NCBI GenBank assembly: GCA_023213315.1
Contig: JAKCPI010005089.1
Coordinates: 1 to 64,000 of the forward strand
Length of the DNA: 64,000 nt
Source: Euborellia annulipes
Lineage: Eukaryota; Arthropoda; Insecta; Dermaptera; Anisolabididae
Direction: 5' to 3'
Shown here: positions 57,180 to 64,000 of the stretch, in pieces
Numbering within the stretch: the stretch's first letter is position 1
Layout: every line of letters begins with the position of its first letter
Made by a program: the position numbers and the translations under genes
The notes under the pieces: model-generated
Databases searched by the model: none
Seen by the model: only the letters and a program-made list of their open reading frames with translations
Told to the model about the DNA's origin: nothing

Positions 57180-57440
57180 AAGGAAGATGAGCAGGAGCAG
57201 CCAAAATTAAAAAGCATTCGATTATTCACAATCCGGCCAGACGTTTCGAGAAAACTTTATTCTCCCATTATCAGTCTTTTTGATATCATTCTTACTGAAT
57301 ACATAATAATGTATTGTGACTCCTCCGGGACAAACACAATTTAAAAGACTGATGATGGGAGAATAGAGTTTTCCAGAAACGTCTCGCTGGATTGTGAATA
57401 ATCGGAGACTTTTTAATTTTGGCTGCTCCTGCTCATCTTC
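57180..57440. repeat. Foldback element with hammerhead-like motif
   Basis: The outer arms 'gatgagcaggagcagccaaa' and its complement, then 'tcacaatccggccagacg' against 'cgctggattgtga'. The right arm reads CTGATGA (57349-57355), a 20-base stem-loop and GAAA (57376-57379), followed by CGTC. The minus-strand ORF 57443-57222 follows the palindrome and is not a gene. Confidence 0.75.
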
Positions 57441-57599
57441 CACTTAAACCAGCCATAATATAATTAGTGAGATGGGTGTTAATAAAAACTCAGTTGGAGA
57501 TATGTGCAGGCCTTGTAAAAGGCACATAGCACGTTTAGTCCACTTTTTTCAAGGACATATTGGAAAAAGATAATAAGTAGATAAATATTCATTTAATAT

Positions 57600-58140
57600 A
57601 TATATAGTTCCAGGATGACCGAGTTGGAGCTTGGAGGTTTTTTTTTTTTTATAAAATTAGAAAAAACTAAAAAAGTACTAGTACTCGAAGTTACCCAAAC
57701 ACAAGATTAAACGTAATTTGTTTTGTATATCGCAAATAATAAATATTTTAATTTTAAAAGAAATTGTTAAAGCGAGAAAATTGGAAAAAAAAACTAAAAA
57801 AGTATATCAGTAAAGTACTAGTAGTACTCTAGGTTTCCCGAAGACGAGATAAAAAATAGTTTGTTTTGTATACTGGAAATAGGAAATATTTTAAATTTGA
57901 AGAAAATCGTTAAAGAAAATTTTGAGAAAATTGGAAAAAACTAAAAAAGTACATCAGTAAAGTACTAGTACTTTTTGGGCAAACACGAGACCTAGCAAAA
58001 TTGCATATTGGGGCCGAAAATATTATATATATAAAATTTGAAAAAAATCGTTAGAGCCGTTTTTGAGAACTGACGTGCTTACATATAAACAAACAAATTA
58101 AAGTACATTAATAGTATAAGATATATTATTCAAATGTATG
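57600..58140 (+). repeat. Diverged relative of the hairpin-ended repeat, tandemly reiterated
   Basis: The block 'aaaaaactaaaaaagta...gtactagtact' occurs three times (about 57660, 57785 and 57935), with 'aaatcgttagagccgttttt' at the end, as in the dispersed family. The terminal hairpin is missing. Confidence 0.55.
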
Positions 58141-58313
58141 ATTTTTTTTTTAGTTAATTTAAATCAATCAATTAATTTAAAATCTTTAATAGTTACTAAT
58201 TATCTTTTTCCATTTTCTGAGTTAAAGCGGACGAAATGATATAAACCTTTTCAGAGTAAACTATATCTCAGGTGAAGAGATCTATTAAATTGAAATATCA
58301 AATGAATAGTACA

Positions 58314-58480
58314 GTGACAATATTAAAGCACACCTATACGTTTACTCATGTGATTATTTCATTGTTTGTTAAAAAAAAATGAAAACTTATATGTTTCAAA
58401 AGTAAAAGAGAATTACAATAAAGATTTCCATCTTTTATAAAATAACAATGAAATAATCAAGAGTAAACACAAGAGGGTGC
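58314..58480. mobile_element. TA-type MITE, fourth copy
   Basis: 'cagtgacaatattaaagcac' at the left, preceded by TA, and 'gtgctttaac' at the right. The inner arms are 'gtgattatttcattg' and 'caatgaaataatca', as in the element at 12523. Confidence 0.6.
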
Positions 58481-58499
58481 TTTAACACTCAATGCCTCC

Positions 58500-59760
58500 T
58501 TAGAGACCGATTAAGCGTATATATATATATATATTTAAATTATACATATTGTATGCAAGCATAATTAAATAAACATAATTGACTTTCTTTTTAAATTTAT
58601 TAAATTTCTCCCGAGTGCAAAAAGCAAGTTTAAATAATCATATTTATTCACATATTAACCGATACAAATTAAAATTTTCTGCTTTTCGCTATATAGCGGC
58701 TATATATATATATATGCATATAGCTCATCGCCATGATCAGCAAGAAGCAGTATTAAAATTTTCCTTTTCTGATTATTAATATGCTGTATAAATAACCATT
58801 AAACTTAACAGATTTAAAAATACTGTTTTATTTTTTTTCATTTATTTTTTAATTATAATTAATAGAAAAAAATAAAAAAATAAACTACATTATAATGAAA
58901 CTTGGAAGGTTTTTCTTATTACTCTAATAGATCCTAATTTTAAATAAATTAAAGGGTTGTTTGTTTGTTTTTTTTTTTAATATATGAAACTTAATAAATA
59001 AAAATGAAAAAATAAATATCTATATAAATATATATTATAAAAGATTTATATTTATTTATGGTTGTTAAAATAGCGAAAAAATATTTATTAAGTTAAGTGG
59101 TACTTCTAATAGACTAGATAGAAAAGTGAGAAATTTTTCAAACGGAGAAATTTATATAAAAAAAAAAAATATGTGGTTTTATTTAACATTAAATTTTATT
59201 TTATTTTAAATCATCTGGTAATAACATAAAATATGTAAAATCAGACAATTTGTCGCGTTTTATTTCCTCATTCAAACAAATAATAAAAACGAAAAATTCA
59301 TAAAATTGTATATTTTATTTGGACGGCAATTTTTTTCAGCTAGTTAACTTTTAAAATGGATCAAATTTGATCCAGGATATAATTTTTTTTTTGGGGGGAG
59401 GCACAGCTATATAAAGTGTTATTTTTTCAATAAATTTTGTAAACATGTAATAATATAGACACATTGATAAAAGCTCCTAAAATAAAGTTAAATGTTGAAA
59501 AATTTCTCTACAGCATGGATAATAGCTCTTAAATAGGTAATTTGAGACTTTTCCAGTCAATATCACAATTTTAATTATCTGGTCAGATAGATTATTTTCT
59601 AAAAAGTTATTCTGATGTTTTTTTTATATTCATAATATTTAATATTTAAATAAATTTATCCGATTTAAAATAAAAAAATACCGTGTATTCATACTACAAA
59701 CTAGAGAAGTGAAACTTTCACGCACAAAGGGTAATTGGACAGATCTATTCAAATAATTTT
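58500..59760. other. AT-rich stretch, no gene seen
   Basis: Low-complexity A/T with a (TA)n tract at 58520 and 58700. The 66-codon ORF at 58579 has no motif. Confidence 0.5.
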
Positions 59761-59764
59761 CAAT

Positions 59765-59870
59765 GAGTAGACCATCTATTTTGACGTGACAACGTCTTAC
59801 AGCATAGTGGCCGGGTAGGGAGGCATGTACGAAAAAGTGAGCGGTTGTTATTCTTTGTGTGCCGCCAAAT
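59765..59870. repeat. SINE family B body fragment
   Basis: 'gacgtgacaacgtcttac' and 'gggaggcatgtacgaaaaag' appear in the same order as at 31970-32040 and, reversed, at 63830-63900. Confidence 0.6.
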
Positions 59871-60111
59871 TTTTAAATAGTTAAAAGTCTACCACGACAA
59901 AAAAGATGGAGAATTACTGCCCTAATATAACGCTGCCCGGAACAGACAGCATCTGATAAATAAGCACACTGAGATATATAAATTTTGTTCACTAATTTTG
60001 GTCTTAAGCGAATGTTTTTGACATTTTTATGATTATCATTTAGACTTGAACAATTTTTAATAAGGCCTAGGATATATGAATAGAAAAGATTATTATTTAA
60101 TAAATTTAGTT

Positions 60112-60330
60112 CGCTCAGGGACCCACATCTTGTGGGTACGTGGATGGCGACCACGAGCTGCCCGAGCTGGGACAGACAGCCCTTCTGTTCTTTGTTTGTC
60201 TGTCTCTTCTATATTTTCAACATGCATCAGACCTGCCTGTTCTATCCTTCCCAGTCCCAAAAACACATAATAGGGGGGAATGGAGGGAAAGAGTGAGGTC
60301 CGCCGACCCCGCACCGCGGGAATAAGGCGA
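60112..60330. repeat. Copy of the 53530 GC-rich repeat
   Basis: 'cccacatcttgtgggtacgt' starts it, 'gcgaccacgagctgcccgag' follows, and it ends 'gaccccgcaccgcgggaata'. Overlapping ORFs on both strands are by-products of its GC content. Confidence 0.65.
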
Positions 60331-60649
60331 AGATTATATTATCTTTAGCCAAAAATAGTATAGATCATTAAAAAAAAAGGATCGATTAAATATTCAATTG
60401 GATATGCCCAGAATAATTATTAAAATCTAATTTAAAATACTGAATACTATTATTTATTAATATATCAAAAAATACTTGTTTTTTTTATGGAAGTGAGAAA
60501 ATTGTATTAAATGTAAAAAGAAGCATATTCATTTTTTTTTTTTACTTTAAGCGTGAAGAAAATCAAGTTGATTCTTAATCAAAATATCTTAATAATTTTC
60601 TTTTAAATTTTTGATATTATATTTTAATGTTTTTTTTTTCTCCATAACT

Positions 60650-61845
60650 TTATTTTAATAATCATCTTTTTTAATTTTAACTTTTCTAACAAGGGACGGG
60701 AACGGGATTGTGAGCATCGATCAAATTTGACACACAATTAAACAACAATAAGCAACTACAGTACCCCTACTCTAATTAAGACTTGGTCTAAATTGAAATT
60801 ATATAGCATAAAAATATGACTTTTTTTAAAAGCAGCAAAAAGTTTAGATTTTCAATACTAATCAAAGTTGATATTTTTGAATTCTGCCCGAAGATAAAAA
60901 ACGGAGAGGACTGTTATTAAGATTTCCGTGGCAATACACTCTTCTACTATTCTATTTTCATGGTACAGCCACCGCCAAAATTAAGTCCCCAACTGGGATC
61001 TAGAGCCTTGAGTATATGGTATATAGTGAAAAATTAATCTTAATCTAATCTAATAATCTAAATAATTTTAATGACCGAAAATCTGGTACAGATTTTATAT
61101 ATACTATACCACATACTAAATAAATCATCTGTACAGTGGGCGCCACAAGTGCCTGATCTGCTCAGAGGAGCCTTGAGCTTAGTCAACCAAAACAATATTT
61201 TTAAAATAAATAAATCATCTGTTTTTAATGCAACTAAAGGGGAAAAGCTACTTTTAAGGTAACACTTCCGAAAGTTAAGGATTTTGGTTGCCTAAGCTCA
61301 AAGTTTCACTTTCGAGTAAGCATTTGTGGCGCCCATTGTACCAGATTTTATTTACCTTTTCGGCCATTAAAAATATTTCACTTTATACCTTATACTATAC
61401 ATATACTCAAGGCTCTAGATCCCAGGTGGGGATTTAATTGGGCGCTCGCTGTACTAATACTAAATTTTCAAATTTATTTAGATTTGATCAATGAACTAGA
61501 ATTACTCGCTTCTTTTTTTTTTATAAAAACCGACAATCATGAAATTTAGAGTTCACTATTTCTAAGGTTTTAACAAACTTATAAATAGGCAAAGAATAGG
61601 AATGAGAGCATATTAGTAGAAACAATTGTTAAGCTATATTGTTTTAGAAATAATTAATATAAATTTATAATCCCAGTTCAAAATAATTATACCAAAAAGA
61701 AAAATATATTGCAAGATTCTAGTTATCAAATTCGAAAGAGGAGATTCTTAATTATGTGCCAAATGTGCCTTTACAATCCATTTCCTGTCCCTTGTTTAGA
61801 AAAGTTAAAATTAAAAAAAGATGATTATTAAAATATTCATTGTTA
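60650..61845. repeat. Three-level nested palindromic elements
   Basis: The outer arms (about 60650-60760 and 61745-61845) share 'taataatcatcttttttaat' and 'cttttctaacaagggacggg' with their complements. Between them lies a TA-flanked palindrome (60966-61451, ends 'cagccaccgcc' and 'gggcgctcgctg'). That in turn is split by another TA-flanked palindrome (61134-61338, ends 'cagtgggcgccacaa' and 'ttgtggcgcccattg'). Confidence 0.75.
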
Positions 61846-62079
61846 TATAAAAAAATTATACATAATAAGACATTTTGAATTATTTATACTTGTTTCCTAT
61901 AATATTAATTATACGGTATTTTATAAATAAGTAAATTTTTGTAATAAAAATTAATTTGGATAACAAATATACTACTCCAAAAATTAACGCACCGCTAAAA
62001 AAAAAACAATAATTTTTGTTATATATGTGACACATTATTAAAGTGCAAAGAAAAAGATTTTTAATTTTTTTATTTCATT

Positions 62080-62200
62080 AAGGTCTTTTTCGGCAACGAA
62101 GGCCATTTAGACCCTATTTATTTCAATTGGTTTGGTAGTCGCATGAGACGGGATGCGAGCCCGCGAACTATATTCGGAATATAGATAAGCCATGGACTCC
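62080..62200 (-). repeat. tRNA-derived SINE, family A
   Basis: On the minus strand: 'ttcgcgggctcgcatcccgt' as B box/T-arm, then 'gcgactaccaaaccaattg', 'gggtctaaatggccttcg' and a poly(A)-rich end. Same layout as the copy at 6298-6445; the A-box half is degraded. Confidence 0.6.
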
Positions 62201-62719
62201 AAATGTTGTTTGTAGTAACTGCACTAGATGTTTAATTCAAAACATTATGCAGCAAAAAAACGTTCATATAAAGCAAATCCTTCGGCAAGTGCGTAAATCC
62301 CGCCTTCGGTGGGGCTCGCATCTAGCCAGGGGGGGGAGGCTTCGTCCCCTGGTTCATTTTTAAAATTTTTTCAATAATTTTGTAATAATAGTTAGAGTTA
62401 ATAAAAATAATGTAAAATAAATGTAAATAATAGTTAATAAAAATAATGTACAAAGGTATTTGTTTTGTTTTAAAAGAGTTACTCTATCTATTCGTTTAAA
62501 GCTATTAATTAAAATAAAATATTTTTTTAATACTTATGTATGATATGATTTGATCAAGTTTTAAGTAGAGAAAGACCCTAACTTACAAGGGAGTGCATGG
62601 CCTTCCCCTCACCGATTTGAAAGAAAATTTTTTTATATGTAGTACTTAATGAAAAGCAAATTCTGTTAAAGTGAGAGAATGTGCTTCTCAACCGTTCGTC
62701 TAGAGTAAAATGTTAAAAA

Positions 62720-63398
62720 TCTGGTGTGACTGGCGCACAGCACACAACTTTCTCTTACCTTCGGTAATCGAAAGTTGTGTAATGTGCTTGTCACACCAGA
62801 TTTTTTGTGTCGACATATATTTAGTTTCCGACAGTACGGTACATTCGATTTTCAAGAGGTAAAATTTATAAGTATGGAAAAATATTTATATTTTGTTACC
62901 ATGGCAACTATTTCTCCTATCTTTTCTATGGAGTACAAGAGTAAAGTGGTCTTCAGAAGATTTCAATGACAAAATGAGAATATACATTTTAAAGAGAATC
63001 TAAAAAATAATTGATTTTTGAATTAAAAAAAAATCGTTGGAGCGAATTTAGAGAAAATCGAAAAAAAACTGAAAAAGTGCATCTGTAAAGTTCTAGTACT
63101 GTTTGGACGATTTTGTTCAAAAGCTTCGTGTCACGTCCCATGGGGGTACCTAACTTAAATATAAAATTTCAACCTCTTAGCTCTTTCCGTTCTTGAGATA
63201 TTTTGTTCACAGACACACGGACACACAGACGCGCGCACACATACAGACAGACTATATCGCGAAAACCACTTTTTTGGATTCAGGGGACCTCAAAACGTGT
63301 ATATTCATCAAAATCTCGACATCGAATTTTTGACATGAATCCAATACTTTCTCTCTCTATATATTAACATATATATAGAGGTAAGAGAAAGTAAAAAT
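62720..63398 (+). repeat. Hairpin-ended dispersed repeat, most complete copy
   Basis: The left end 'ctggtgtgactggcgcacag' is followed by 'acaactttctcttacctt', which is the inverted copy of the right end 'aggtaagagaaagta'. Between them are the family blocks, a 'cacacggacacacagac' microsatellite-like stretch, 'ttggattcaggggacctcaa' and the closing pair 'tactttctctctctatat...agagaaagta'. The 64-codon ORF at 62775 has no motif. Confidence 0.75.
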
Positions 63399-63434
63399 TT
63401 GCCAGCATGTCTTTGGTAACAATTTCATTTCAAA

Positions 63435-63520
63435 AAGCCTTGGTGGCTAGATTGGCAGCGTTCATTCTTAAATCTCGTCGTGTGAAACTCTTTTTTTTTG
63501 TGTAATTTATTTTTTTTGTT
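63435..63520 (+). repeat. tRNA-like head of SINE family B
   Basis: 'ggtggctagattggcagcgt' is a tRNA A box and D-arm-like start, followed by 'aaatctcgtcgtgtgaaact' and a T-rich run. The same head is present in the antisense copy at 63830-64000. Confidence 0.5.
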
Positions 63521-63824
63521 TCTAGGAATATTTTTTAATATTAATAAATAAATAAAAAGTTTTTTTAATTATTCGCATTTAATTTTTAACATGTTGTTCC
63601 ATATATTTAAAGAAAATTTGAATGCTTTCTGTCAAAAATATAATATAAGGAAGGATTTTACGAAAAATATATTACTATTAATTGAACTCAAATAAATTTT
63701 CAATATTTTTTTTTTTTTTAACATATAGCATTAATTGTAAATAAAACATAGAGGTCAAAATATATATAGTAAAAAAAAAAATAAAATAAAATGAATAAAT
63801 AAATAAATTACACAAATATTCAAG

Positions 63825-64000
63825 CCGATGAACTTTTTCGTGCATGCCCCCCTAGCCTGCCACTATAGACACATGATTTGTAAGACGTTGTCACGTCAAA
63901 AAAAAAAAAAATAATTGCACACAGCGAGTTTCGAACTCGAGATTTCGCGTTGACAAAATATGAACGCTATCAATCTAGCCACCCACGCTTTTCGAAATGT
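63825..64000 (-). repeat. tRNA-derived SINE, family B (cut by window end)
   Basis: On the minus strand from the window edge: 'gggtggctagattgatagcg' (A box), 'aaatctcgagttcgaaactc' (B box/T-arm), then 'aattattttttttt', 'gacgtgacaacgtcttac' and 'ggcatgcacgaaaaagttc'. This is the best example of the head joined to the body. Confidence 0.65.

Noticed and set aside
10750..63398. Helitron identity for the hairpin-ended repeats
   Set aside because: The terminal hairpin fits, but the copies end in AAAGTAAAAA and not CTRR, and no Rep/helicase sequence is present.
1..64000. CRISPR arrays, bacterial operons or phage genes
   Set aside because: All confident genes have spliceosomal introns and animal homologues, and no regular spacer-repeat array was found.

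Overview
The window is AT-rich, intron-rich nuclear DNA from an animal. All confident genes are split by GT-AG introns, their proteins are the metazoan forms of conserved housekeeping proteins, and the space between and inside them is filled with mobile-element debris. The protein set and the repeat types suggest an arthropod, possibly a copepod such as a sea louse. The species is a guess made without a database search.

Six protein-coding genes can be reconstructed with frames that stay open across every splice junction. They are an inositol polyphosphate multikinase (IPMK, minus, 7346-13175), the ribosomal-RNA-processing protein RRP1/Nop52 (plus, 15253-23817), an SLC46-type major facilitator transporter (minus, 27002-30980), signal recognition particle subunit SRP9 (plus, 33040-33423), the C-terminal part of little elongation complex subunit 1 (ICE1-like, minus, 35775-40310, possibly starting near 44660), and the dolichyl-phosphoglucose alpha-1,2-glucosyltransferase ALG10 (plus, 45164-48255). 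They form three head-to-head pairs: IPMK/RRP1, SLC46/SRP9 and ICE1/ALG10. Their roles are unrelated (inositol phosphate signalling, ribosome biogenesis, solute transport, secretory targeting, snRNA transcription, N-glycan precursor assembly), so this is ordinary gene order, not a pathway cluster.

The rest is repeats. There are at least twenty long palindromic (foldback) elements of 0.1-1.6 kb. Five hAT-type miniature elements have 8-bp target duplications that can be read directly, and a sixth has an imperfect one. There are several TA-flanked Tc1/mariner-type miniature elements, a TTAA-flanked piggyBac-like element carrying three copies of a 17-bp palindrome, at least two tRNA-derived SINE families, fragments of a LINE (ORF1 and the C-terminal end of the reverse transcriptase), and a dispersed family ending in a fixed terminal hairpin. 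Many sit in introns of the six genes. From 1 to 7300 and from 48300 to 64000 I see no convincing conserved gene, only repeats, AT-rich filler, one unrecognised exon-like ORF (49586-49779) and a possible pair of small exons (2644-2919).

The most interesting signals are a motif resembling a hammerhead-ribozyme core (CTGANGA, short stem, GAAA) that recurs in unrelated repeats, a tRNA-like segment enclosed in a long inverted repeat, a three-level nested set of palindromic elements at 60650-61845, and the hairpin-ended repeat family.
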